From a virus: DNA of 22,040 nt. The notes under the pieces were generated by a model that was not told where the DNA came from, made no database searches, and saw only the letters and a list, made by a program, of their open reading frames with translations. The DNA lies in IMG/VR virus record IMGVR_UViG_3300020074_000141, positions 1 to 22,040 of that record; one strand, given 5' to 3'. A program made the position numbers and the translations under genes. Of this stretch, positions 1-5,618 are shown in pieces (position 1 is the first letter of the stretch; each line of letters opens with the position of its first letter).

Positions 1-16
1 TACTGATTTTTTTTTC

Positions 17-44
17 TTGCGAGTGTACGCGCATGGCCTACTCT
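17..44 (+). promoter_or_regulatory. Host-like sigma70-type promoter, probably leaderless
   Basis: TTGCGA at 17-22 and TACTCT at 39-44 are separated by 16 bases, and the ATG of the next gene follows 7 bases later at 52. A transcript starting about 7 bases after the -10 would begin at or next to the ATG, so the mRNA would be leaderless. The same geometry recurs at 842-869 and, on the minus strand, at 4704-4731, which is the main support. The -10 is a weak match taken alone. Confidence 0.45.
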
Positions 45-51
45 CTCGCGC

Positions 52-756
52 ATGAAATTAAATCTTCTTTCGGTTGGCTCGGATGCCAAGACTAGCAAGG
101 GCGAAGCTTTCGGATGGCTCACGGCTATTCTCTACCTTGCGCCAGCGCGTCAAGCTGGGCGCGGCGAAGTCTGCGGTAATCGTTCGAAAGGTTGCACGCT
201 TGCGTGCCTTTATTCGGCAGGGCGTGGCAAGATGTCCAACGTGCAGCAAGCGCGTATTCGTCGCACGCAATTGTTTTTCGATGACACGCCAACGTTCAAG
301 GCTCTTCTTTTCGCAGACATCCGCGCTTTCGTTGCTAGTTGCGAAAAGCAAGGAATGCGTGCTTGTGTTCGTCTCAATGGAACATCTGACATCGCGTGGG
401 AGCGGCTGGGCGTGTTCGCTGCGTTCCCTACTGTGCAATTTTATGACTACAGCAAAAGCCCGATTCGCGCCTTGCAATTTGTCAAAGGTGCAATGCCCAG
501 CAACTACCATTTGACTTTCTCGCGCAGCGAGAGCAACGAGGCGCAAGCTCTGGACGTATTGCGTGCAGGTGGTAACGTTGCGGTGGTGTTCGCTGGCATT
601 CTTCCCACAACGTGGCAAGGGTTCGAAGTAGTCAACGGTGACGAAAGCGACTTGCGTTTTCTCGACAAGCGCAACGTGGTGGTTGGCCTCAAGGTCAAGG
701 GCGACGGTAAGAAAGACGCAACGGGGTTCGTGGTGCAACTGGAGGCCAGCAAGTGA
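52..756 (+). CDS. DUF7227/gp88-like phage protein
   Basis: This 234-residue protein belongs to a widespread phage and plasmid family known to me as gp88-like or DUF7227; its biochemical role is not established. Visible hallmarks are an N-terminal NLLSVGSDAKTSKGE, a cysteine cluster (C41, C48, C52, giving a CxxxxxxCxxxC pattern), an AGRG motif near 57-60, RLNGTSDIAWE at 107-117, YDY at 131-133, TFSRSE at 155-160, and a C-terminal GDESDLRFLD followed by VVGLKVKG. The cysteines could bind metal, but that is inference. The start at 52 keeps the conserved N terminus and sits 7 bases after a promoter -10. The stop overlaps the GTG of the next small gene. Codons are GC-rich, unlike the AT-rich genes after 1135. 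Family assignment is confident; function is not known. Confidence 0.82.
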   Translation: MKLNLLSVGSDAKTSKGEAFGWLTAILYLAPARQAGRGEVCGNRSKGCTLACLYSAGRGKMSNVQQARIRRTQLFFDDTPTFKALLFADIRAFVASCEKQGMRACVRLNGTSDIAWERLGVFAAFPTVQFYDYSKSPIRALQFVKGAMPSNYHLTFSRSESNEAQALDVLRAGGNVAVVFAGILPTTWQGFEVVNGDESDLRFLDKRNVVVGLKVKGDGKKDATGFVVQLEASK

Positions 757-833
757 ACGGGGACTTGTTTTCCCTTCTTGTGTTTTTAGTCCTTGTCGTT
801 GCGCTACTTACAAAACCGCAAAGAAAAAAATGA
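753..833 (+). CDS. 26-residue single-span membrane peptide
   Basis: A GTG start at 753 overlaps the stop of the preceding gene as GTGA, and a perfect GGAGG Shine-Dalgarno at 741-745 lies 7 bases upstream. The product is a short polar start (MNGD), about 15 hydrophobic residues rich in Leu, Val and Phe (roughly residues 5-19), then a basic tail (KPQRKK). By the positive-inside rule the C terminus would face the cytoplasm. It ends at the TGA at 831-833. The SD is one of the best in the window, in a genome where most genes lack one, which argues that this very short frame is translated. Function is unknown; phage membrane peptides include holins, lysis regulators and host-interaction factors, and none can be chosen from sequence. 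Confidence 0.62.
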   Translation: MNGDLFSLLVFLVLVVALLTKPQRKK

Positions 834-841
834 AATTCCGC

Positions 842-869
842 TTGCAATGCGGGGCGCGTGTGGTATCTT
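842..869 (+). promoter_or_regulatory. Host-like sigma70-type promoter, probably leaderless
   Basis: TTGCAA at 842-847, a 16-base spacer and TATCTT at 864-869 are followed 6 bases later by the ATG at 876. Spacing and distance to the start match the elements at 17-44 and 4704-4731. No Shine-Dalgarno lies between the -10 and the ATG, which fits a leaderless message. Confidence 0.5.
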
Positions 870-875
870 CAGAGC

Positions 876-1055
876 ATGAAAAACAAAATGATGATTAACG
901 GTAAGGAAGTAGAAGATTACAAGCTGCACGTTCAAGGCGATTGCGGCGATGACTCTTGGGTCGAATGGGCTGCGTTCGTAGATGGAGCGAAGCTTGAGCC
1001 GAGCGAACTAGAGGAGTTCGAGAAGCTCTATCTCCCGAAATTGGTGTGGGGTTGA
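876..1055 (+). CDS. Small acidic hypothetical protein
   Basis: A 59-residue protein, strongly acidic, with a central aromatic stretch (DDSWVEWAAFVDG) and an acidic C-terminal helix (SELEEFEKLY) ending in LPKLVWG. A GTG at 858 would add six residues, but it lies upstream of and inside the -10 element, so the ATG at 876 is preferred; ATGs at 888 and 891 are further possibilities. Base composition is GC-rich like the gene at 52. I do not recognise a family with a known role. Small acidic phage proteins of this size often act as inhibitors or DNA mimics, but nothing here proves that. Confidence 0.6.
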   Translation: MKNKMMINGKEVEDYKLHVQGDCGDDSWVEWAAFVDGAKLEPSELEEFEKLYLPKLVWG

Positions 1056-1247
1056 GGTCGCCGTCGTGCCTGACACTCTCCCCCATTAATTAAAAATCGC
1101 GTCCCGCGCTTCTGTGGGGCGCGGCGGGGGGTGGTATTTAATCCGCTCTACTTCAATTTTCCATACTCCAAATGCTTATTCTCTCTCTTTGTTCTTATAT
1201 ATTCTAATAACTATTCGATCAGGTCTTATTAATGCACAGTATAGTGC

Positions 1248-1286
1248 TATATATTGAACAATAATGGGGTTAATGCCCAATATATA
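1248..1286. repeat. Inverted repeat with competing inner stem
   Basis: TATATATTG (1248-1256) and CAATATATA (1278-1286) form perfect 9-base arms. Inside, TGGG (1265-1268) can pair with CCCA (1276-1279), which shares two bases with the outer arm, so the two foldings partly compete. No T-run follows, so it is not an obvious terminator. Its function is unknown. Confidence 0.55.
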
Positions 1287-1330
1287 AGGCGTTATGGTAT
1301 TAGAGGTTTATACCCCCCCTACCCCATTTA

Positions 1331-1353
1331 TAGAAAATGGGGAAATTTCCCCA
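1331..1353 (-). terminator. Probable terminator of the leftward operon
   Basis: Read leftward, the RNA forms UGGGGA, loop AAUU, UCCCCA (1353-1338), followed by UUUUCUAU (1337-1330). It lies 6 bases past the stop of the last leftward gene. The stem is only 6 bp, so strength is uncertain. The 16-base element TGGGGAAATTTCCCCA is a perfect palindrome, and its left half can also pair with CCCCATTT at 1322-1329. Confidence 0.5.
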
Positions 1354-1359
1354 CTTTAT

Positions 1360-1494
1360 TTATGTTTCTTGAGCCTGGAAACCGGGCGGCTCATCAGTTA
1401 AAGAAAATTTTTTTAAAGATTCTTTAAGAAATTTTACCTCTGACTCGTATGGAGTTTTTAAAGTAAAGCCGCTGATTATTGTAAAGTTACTCAT
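1360..1494 (-). CDS. 44-residue protein, possible truncated glycosyltransferase N terminus
   Basis: The start ATG (1494-1492) overlaps the TGA of the upstream methyltransferase gene as ATGA, a classical translational-coupling junction, and the TAA is at 1362-1360. The product begins MSNFTIISGFTLKTPYESE, followed by KFLKESLKKFSL, then a proline-rich tail ending FQAQET. The TPYE(x)E...L..SLKKF pattern resembles the N terminus of a family of bacterial and phage glycosyltransferase-like proteins, which are normally several hundred residues long. The similarity is from memory and covers only about 25 residues. If it is right, this is a remnant cut at about 1395, close to a hairpin (TGAGCC 1370-1375 with GGCTCA 1388-1393). 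Otherwise it is a genuine small protein. Confidence 0.5.
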   Translation of the reverse strand: MSNFTIISGFTLKTPYESEVKFLKESLKKFSLTDEPPGFQAQET

Positions 1495-1991
1495 TTTTTT
1501 ATATACCAAGATGGATCTGTTTTTTCGCGAGTAACATGTATTTTATATCCAAGCTCTTCCTTTAAAAATTTATTTACATTAAAAAATGTTTTTGGCCACC
1601 TTTTTGGACAGTAATCATGACCAGAAAAAATTCCGCCCTTTCTAAGTTTTGGGAACCATTCTCTTAATGTTTTACCGCCATCTTGTCCAGTATGCGCATA
1701 TCCATCTATATAAATAAAATCAAAAAAATTGTCCTGAAAATTAACTACGGCATCAGAAAAAGAAGAATGTATTATTGTAACATTTTTTTTATTTTTGAAT
1801 AAAATCTCAACTTTATTTTTTTCATTTTCGTTATGATGATCATTCCATTTATCTATACAATAAAATTTTTCAAAATCATAAGCGCTATTTAGCCTATAAC
1901 TATAAAATCCAGCCGCAACTCCAAGCTCTGCTCCTATTTTTATATTTAATTTTTTAAATAAAATTGGCAAAAATACTCTATTTTTTATCAT
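1491..1991 (-). CDS. Class I SAM-dependent methyltransferase
   Basis: A 166-residue protein with the class I Rossmann methyltransferase pattern: motif I GAELGVAAGFYS at 20-31, an acidic residue after the second strand (CID, D47), motif FDFIYIDG at 90-97, and GGIFSGHDY at 119-127 near the end of the fold. It resembles the small Methyltransf_24-type enzymes often linked to sugar or surface-glycan modification; the real acceptor is unknown. The length is short but covers the whole core. The start at 1991 lies 7 bases after the previous stop, and the stop overlaps the ATG of the next small gene, so it is translated from the leftward operon. An adjacent possible glycosyltransferase fragment fits a role in glycan modification, which is inference. 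Confidence 0.8.
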   Translation of the reverse strand: MIKNRVFLPILFKKLNIKIGAELGVAAGFYSYRLNSAYDFEKFYCIDKWNDHHNENEKNKVEILFKNKKNVTIIHSSFSDAVVNFQDNFFDFIYIDGYAHTGQDGGKTLREWFPKLRKGGIFSGHDYCPKRWPKTFFNVNKFLKEELGYKIHVTREKTDPSWYIKK

Positions 1992-1998
1992 AAAAATT

Positions 1999-2151
1999 TT
2001 AATTTATTTTCGGCAATTTGCGTCGAGAAGACGCATGATTAGTATTTTTTTTATTTAAAATTGAAAGCAGTTCGCCTACTTTAATCTGTTTCCCTTCGTG
2101 AGTCGTGTAATGCTCTTTCGGGATTCTGCTTAGTAATTCTATTTGATCCAT
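1999..2151 (-). CDS. 50-residue hypothetical protein
   Basis: An ATG at 2151 opens 50 codons to a TAA at 2001-1999. The protein starts MDQIELLSRIPKEHYTTHEG and continues KQIKVGELLSILNKK, then ends with a basic tail (SSRRKLPKIN). The middle looks like a small folded domain with a helix (VGELLSILNKK). It fills an otherwise empty gap within the operon, 43 bases after one gene and 7 before the next, on the same strand, which supports it as real. No Shine-Dalgarno is visible, as for most genes here. Its family and role are not recognised. Confidence 0.6.
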   Translation of the reverse strand: MDQIELLSRIPKEHYTTHEGKQIKVGELLSILNKKNTNHASSRRKLPKIN

Positions 2152-2194
2152 GTAAAATATTAGTTAAGCGATCAATTTCTTCTTTACCAAATGA

Positions 2195-2386
2195 TTAGCT
2201 GTAATATTCTCCACCTTTTGAAGCAAATATCCACAAAGACTTTAATGACTCGGAGTAATCTTTTAACGCCTCATCATAAAAACAAAAACCAATGAAAAAG
2301 ATTATAGAGGCTAGAAAAAAAAGCGGAACGCAAATTAAAAATCTAAATGGAGTAAAAAATATTTTAAATAGAATTTTAGGGTTCAT
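2195..2386 (-). CDS. Small single-span membrane protein
   Basis: A 63-residue protein with one long hydrophobic segment (about residues 7-37, rich in Phe, Ile and Leu) and a charged C-terminal part (YDEALKDYSESLKSLW...). N-terminal Lys and Arg residues suggest the N terminus is inside. Its ATG follows the upstream stop by a single base (TAATATG), so translation is probably by reinitiation. Function is unknown. Confidence 0.6.
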   Translation of the reverse strand: MNPKILFKIFFTPFRFLICVPLFFLASIIFFIGFCFYDEALKDYSESLKSLWIFASKGGEYYS

Positions 2387-2387
2387 A

Positions 2388-2996
2388 TTATGTCCAAAAA
2401 TATTCTCTGTTAGCGCTTACCCAAACGCACATTTCATTATCAAGTTTATCTATCGTTTCATGTTTCCTTGCCCAAGTTTTGGTCTTTTTAAAGTCTGCCT
2501 TCAGCTTTGATATTTTCATTGGGAGGGAATTATCAGCTTCATTAAGCATTTGCGGTCTTGTTTCAGTAACATATTTATAATATTTTTTCAAATTTTTTTC
2601 GAATTGTCCGCTTTTTGATTTATTCGACGAAGGCTCAATTTTATCGAAATATTTTTCTCTTTCGTAAATTTCTATAATAACTTGTTTATTAAAATTAAAT
2701 ATAATCTCTGGCAGATCTTCATATCTAGCGGGAAACACAATTTTTCTCATCTCTTTTCTTGGATTAGAGATGCGGTTTCTAATTGCCCAAATATAATCGT
2801 TTAATTTTCTCCTGCAAACCCAGAGTTTTAGAGTCAACTCTTCTCTAAAGAAATATTGAATTGGATGCTTCTTCTTTATCTCGGCTTCAAAAATATCCCA
2901 ATCCTCCACGGATAATGCCCAAGGCTTTCTGTAAAGCTTGATCAATTTGTTCTCGTATTCAATTGGCAATGCACTTGGTATTGTTTTATATTTCAT
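2388..2996 (-). CDS. Conserved-looking phage hypothetical protein
   Basis: A 202-residue protein, charged and rich in Lys, Trp and Tyr. No catalytic motif is recognised. The middle contains RRKLNDYIWAIRNRISNPRKEM followed by VFPARYEDLPE, which resembles a class of phage proteins with amphipathic helices around a PR-W/Y-D pattern, but I cannot name it with confidence. The C-terminal third is helical and lysine-rich (SKLKADFKKTKTWARKHE). It is coupled to its neighbours by one-base gaps on both sides (TAAAATG upstream, TAATATG downstream). It is probably an early phage protein given its operon. Confidence 0.65.
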   Translation of the reverse strand: MKYKTIPSALPIEYENKLIKLYRKPWALSVEDWDIFEAEIKKKHPIQYFFREELTLKLWVCRRKLNDYIWAIRNRISNPRKEMRKIVFPARYEDLPEIIFNFNKQVIIEIYEREKYFDKIEPSSNKSKSGQFEKNLKKYYKYVTETRPQMLNEADNSLPMKISKLKADFKKTKTWARKHETIDKLDNEMCVWVSANREYFWT

Positions 2997-2997
2997 T

Positions 2998-3573
2998 TTA
3001 ATATCCTCTCATTTTTTGACCAACGAAAATAATTCCATCCGCAATCTTGTTGCAGATTTTTCTTTTGAACCAGAGAAAGGGAGCGGTGTGAAAAAAATAT
3101 TTATTATACCAGAGATTATTTTCGCGATCCAATCTCTCCTCCCATTTTTTTGACTGCTCCTTTCTTCCTTGATTATCAGTTTTTTCAAACTTAAAAAGTT
3201 CAATGCGTTCAAGTTTTGAATCTGTAAAAATTGCCTTAAATTCTATCCAGCAATCCCACTTATCTTGGACATCGTATTGGTTATCGTAAAAATGAATGAC
3301 GCCGTGCAAATCTACTTTATCCCAATACTCATCAGTTCTTTCCATGCGTCCTGCACGGTCAGCAAAAGACTTGCCTTTTGGATCGGCTTGAATCCACCTT
3401 TGGTTTTTATATTTCTTCTCGAAAAGTTCACCATGCTGAATGCAATATTCAGACAATGAACAATCTAAATCTTTGGTTTGAAAATCTCTATTGTTCTTGT
3501 TCAAACCAAGATCAATCATTTCCTGTGAATAAGGAAGCTTGTCTGCTACAGATATATTATCGAACATTCCCAT
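2998..3573 (-). CDS. Conserved phage protein of the MFDNI...FQTKDLDC type
   Basis: A 191-residue protein beginning MGMFDNISVADKLP and carrying FQTKDLDCSLSEYCIQHGELFE near residues 31-52. This start and the FQTK-LDC-Y pattern recur in small proteins of many unrelated phages and some prophages; their function is unknown to me. The middle (GVIHFYDN...WDCWIEFKAIFTDSKLERIELFKFEK) looks like a beta-rich domain, and the C terminus is basic and aromatic. The ATG follows the upstream stop by one base (TAACATG). Confidence 0.7.
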   Translation of the reverse strand: MGMFDNISVADKLPYSQEMIDLGLNKNNRDFQTKDLDCSLSEYCIQHGELFEKKYKNQRWIQADPKGKSFADRAGRMERTDEYWDKVDLHGVIHFYDNQYDVQDKWDCWIEFKAIFTDSKLERIELFKFEKTDNQGRKEQSKKWEERLDRENNLWYNKYFFHTAPFLWFKRKICNKIADGIIFVGQKMRGY

Positions 3574-3574
3574 G

Positions 3575-3808
3575 TTATTTTTTAGTTAATTTAAATACGC
3601 CATCAGATTGCTCGGCCCAAATGATTTCGTCGTCTACTTTCCAGCCCAAACCATCTAGTAGCACTTTAGGAATCTCAATGAATTGGTCGCCGTTGTCAAG
3701 TGTTTTTATCGGAACATTTGCTTTTTTAGCGAAAATTTCATCCCAATTTTTGTCGAATTCCTCCTTAGAAACAGAAGGAGGTCTAGGCTTTGATCCTTTA
3801 CCGTTCAT
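3575..3808 (-). CDS. Small phage protein with AbrB/MazE-like C-terminal half
   Basis: A 77-residue protein in two parts. Residues 1-29 (MNGKGSKPRPPSVSKEEFDKNWDEIF) match a short conserved sequence found in tiny phage proteins (GKGSxxRP...F..NWD.IF). Residues about 42-77 (FIEIPKVLLDGLGWKVDDEIIW, then VFKLTKK) have the pattern of AbrB/SpoVT-type swapped-hairpin DNA-binding domains: short strand, IP, helix, LGW, GDE-like turn, strand. If that is right the protein may be a dimeric DNA-binding regulator. Only two bases separate it from the upstream stop (TAAAGATG). The first part is recognised from known phage proteins; the second assignment is by pattern. Confidence 0.68.
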   Translation of the reverse strand: MNGKGSKPRPPSVSKEEFDKNWDEIFAKKANVPIKTLDNGDQFIEIPKVLLDGLGWKVDDEIIWAEQSDGVFKLTKK

Positions 3809-3810
3809 CT

Positions 3811-4002
3811 TTAATTATAATTTTTATAATCAGGATAATCGAAATGCTTTTCCAGCAAACCCTGAAGCTCATCAAAAAAAGCATCGTCAGCTGTTACAGA
3901 ATTGAAGTGAATATTATTTTTATCTAGATTTTTATAAAGATTAAGAATAATATTCTTAACCTCTTCCATAGAAACTTCTCTGTTAATGTTTTTTTGATCC
4001 AT
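3811..4002 (-). CDS. Small acidic hypothetical protein
   Basis: A 63-residue acidic protein with two predicted helices (SMEEVKNIILNLYKNLDK and DAFFDELQGLLEKHF). No family is recognised. The ATG lies one base after the stop of the metallophosphoesterase gene (TAACATG), so it is very likely translated by coupling to it. It may be an accessory or regulatory peptide of the early operon, but nothing in the sequence defines the role. Confidence 0.62.
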   Translation of the reverse strand: MDQKNINREVSMEEVKNIILNLYKNLDKNNIHFNSVTADDAFFDELQGLLEKHFDYPDYKNYN

Positions 4003-4003
4003 G

Positions 4004-4696
4004 TTAGTGTATATTTATAATATCGATATTCTTATTTTCGTCAATGTCGAAAATAAAAGGCTTGTTGAGCGGAACATATTCCTCAGTGCAGATTGAGGCG
4101 TTAGCGTAAATGGTGTGATCCGTAGAAAAAATCTGACCACCTGAAGCGTGGATATGACCAAAGACATGCAATTTAGGTTTAACTTTTAAAACCTTATCTA
4201 GCAAATCTTTGCATCCCACATTTTCATAAGAGCCAAAATTCGAGCGAGGAGCTTCGTCTAAAATCTTGTAAGGTGGGCCATGAGTAATGAGAACGTCGGT
4301 GCCGCTTGGGATTTTATCCCAATGCTTTTTAATATCCTCTCCTCTATCTCTGTTGAACGCCCAGTTGAGGAAGCGAGGTTGAACAGGACTACCCCAAAAA
4401 TTTATTCCGAAAAGGTTGATGCCGCTATCGTTGAGATAATTGGTCGAATCATTCAAAAAGATATGCGTGAGCATTTCAATATCATGGTGCGAACCTTGCT
4501 CAAAAACAAGATCATGGTTTCCAGCAATAAAAATTTTTCTTTGGTGAGGTTGCGCTTGAAACCAACCCAAAAATTGGATTGCATCTTTGTATTGGCCATG
4601 AGAGCAGAAATCACCACAATGTATGAGAACGTCTCCGTCTGGCAAAGGAGCGCCATGCTTACCATGAGTGTCTGAAATTACGACTATTCTAGTCAT
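4004..4696 (-). CDS. Calcineurin-like metallophosphoesterase (MPPED/239AB type)
   Basis: A 230-residue enzyme with every metal-binding motif of the calcineurin-like superfamily: SDTHG (D9, H11), CGDFCSHG (D29), GNHD (N60, H61), THGPP (H139) and GHIH (H181, H183). The GNHD, LITHGPP and VFGHIH wording and the compact length fit the MPPED1/2 (239AB) class of metal-dependent phosphodiesterases. The substrate is unknown; phage members may act on cyclic nucleotides, nucleic acid ends or phosphorylated signals. It is the first gene of the leftward operon, 7 bases from a near-consensus promoter -10, so it is probably expressed early from a leaderless mRNA. Confidence 0.9.
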   Translation of the reverse strand: MTRIVVISDTHGKHGAPLPDGDVLIHCGDFCSHGQYKDAIQFLGWFQAQPHQRKIFIAGNHDLVFEQGSHHDIEMLTHIFLNDSTNYLNDSGINLFGINFWGSPVQPRFLNWAFNRDRGEDIKKHWDKIPSGTDVLITHGPPYKILDEAPRSNFGSYENVGCKDLLDKVLKVKPKLHVFGHIHASGGQIFSTDHTIYANASICTEEYVPLNKPFIFDIDENKNIDIINIH

Positions 4697-4703
4697 AAAA
4701 AAT

Positions 4704-4731
4704 ATCTTACTCTAAAAATTTCCTTTGTCAA
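4704..4731 (-). promoter_or_regulatory. Strong early promoter of the leftward operon
   Basis: On the minus strand TTGACA (4731-4726) is a perfect -35, followed by a 16-base spacer and TAAGAT (4709-4704) as -10. The ATG at 4696 lies 7 bases further on. It is the only close host-type promoter seen for nine leftward genes. The short distance predicts a leaderless or nearly leaderless message. It sits back to back with the rightward GTGTAAAT element at 4750. Confidence 0.75.
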
Positions 4732-4749
4732 TGGTTTTCCCTCAAAAAA

Positions 4750-4757
4750 GTGTAAAT
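4750..4757 (+). promoter_or_regulatory. Putative late promoter motif GTGTAAAT (copy 1)
   Basis: An exact GTGTAAAT lies in the divergent gap between the leftward operon and the rightward structural genes, 47 bases before the ATG at 4805. There is no -35-like partner. The core TGTAAAT resembles the T4 late element TATAAATA. It is one of four exact copies, all on the plus strand in gaps before late-type genes. Confidence 0.5.
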
Positions 4758-4804
4758 TATTAATTAGGCTTTAAAATATCAAAAAAAAATTAGAATAAAT
4801 TCTA

Positions 4805-5614
4805 ATGGCTTACGTTTCATATAATAATATTCGGGCATTTGTGTCCAATGGAGATGAGCAAAATACAAGCACAGGAGTTTGTAACGTATTATACGCATCT
4901 AATTTTAACGCCAATAATACAACTCAATTAAAAAGAATAAAAAGAATTGGTCAAGAGTTAGATTATTATATTCAAACTGGGCCTAAAAGCTCGTCTGTGT
5001 CTACAACAGTATTGCCCGTAACAGGCGCTGGAGTTAATCAATTCACTGGATTTCTCGCATTAACTGGAGATTTTACAAGTGGATCTTTTATTCATGTACC
5101 TTCGTATAGATTTGACAAATGCTTTTTAAAAAGCATGAGTTTTTCTCTTGAGCCTTGGAAGCCCATGTTTTTAGACATGCAGTTTGATTCTTATGGTCTT
5201 GCGACAGGCAGTGGTATATATGTATACGACGGTCAAACAGTTGAAACAGGAGTAATTTCTCCATTGAGAAACATGACAATTAATTTGTCAGGAATTAATT
5301 TTACGCAGCAAATTAACGAGTACGAAAATTTAAATTTTAGTATTGAGATCGACAGAGCAGCTAATTTTGAAATAGGAAGCACATACCCAACAAAAGTTAG
5401 CGTAAGTAAAATAACAAAATCATTGCAAATAAATGGTATATCCAATATTGATTGGCTTTCTGATTTTCAACCTAACACAACGGTTTCTGGCTCAATAACG
5501 ATGGCAGACGGAAATTCATTTTACATGTCTGGTGTTTTAAATTCTCAGACAGTTTCGATTGATAGTAACGGTGTAGCGAAAGGAGGGCTACAGATAATCG
5601 AAGAGATGGTGTAA
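4805..5614 (+). CDS. Putative tail tube or related virion structural protein
   Basis: A 269-residue beta-rich protein, poor in Cys and with many Ser, Thr, Gly and Asn. Residues about 176-214 (NLNFSIEIDRAANFEIGSTYP, then VSVSKITKSLQI) resemble the conserved segment of phage tail tube-like proteins, where a strand with a basic residue is followed by E-IG-xxP and a beta hairpin. The N-terminal part (YNNIRAFVSNGDEQ) and the repeated SG/TG strands fit a virion component. It is the first gene after the divergent promoter region and is followed 4 bases later by the PhoH gene. The structural role is reasonably likely; the precise tail tube label is inference. Confidence 0.5.
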   Translation: MAYVSYNNIRAFVSNGDEQNTSTGVCNVLYASNFNANNTTQLKRIKRIGQELDYYIQTGPKSSSVSTTVLPVTGAGVNQFTGFLALTGDFTSGSFIHVPSYRFDKCFLKSMSFSLEPWKPMFLDMQFDSYGLATGSGIYVYDGQTVETGVISPLRNMTINLSGINFTQQINEYENLNFSIEIDRAANFEIGSTYPTKVSVSKITKSLQINGISNIDWLSDFQPNTTVSGSITMADGNSFYMSGVLNSQTVSIDSNGVAKGGLQIIEEMV

Positions 5615-5618
5615 TTTT

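Larger units (their letters stand above)
1086..1359. other. Non-coding convergent gap rich in inverted repeats
   Basis: No convincing gene lies between the rightward gene ending at 1055 and the leftward 44-codon gene ending at 1360. Base composition falls sharply from GC-rich to AT-rich near 1135. The gap holds a GC hairpin (CCGCGC 1104-1109 with GCGCGG 1119-1124), a short palindrome TATAGTGCTATA at 1240-1251, inverted arms TATATATTG (1248-1256) and CAATATATA (1278-1286) enclosing TGGG/CCCA (1265-1268, 1276-1279), a run of seven C at 1313-1319, and the overlapping palindromes at 1322-1353. It may hold terminators, a replication or packaging site, or a recombination junction. Confidence 0.6.

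Noticed and set aside
58-738. Long open frame on the minus strand opposite the DUF7227-like gene, and another in a second plus-strand frame at 74-514
   Set aside because: The plus-strand protein carries clear family motifs; the other frames have no recognisable motif and are by-products of GC-rich codon use.
1313-1325. C-rich run considered as a quadruplex-forming site
   Set aside because: There are only two C-tracts (seven and four), not the four needed for a classical intramolecular quadruplex.
4280-4675. 131-codon plus-strand frame opposite the metallophosphoesterase
   Set aside because: The minus-strand frame has every catalytic motif of its family; this one has none.
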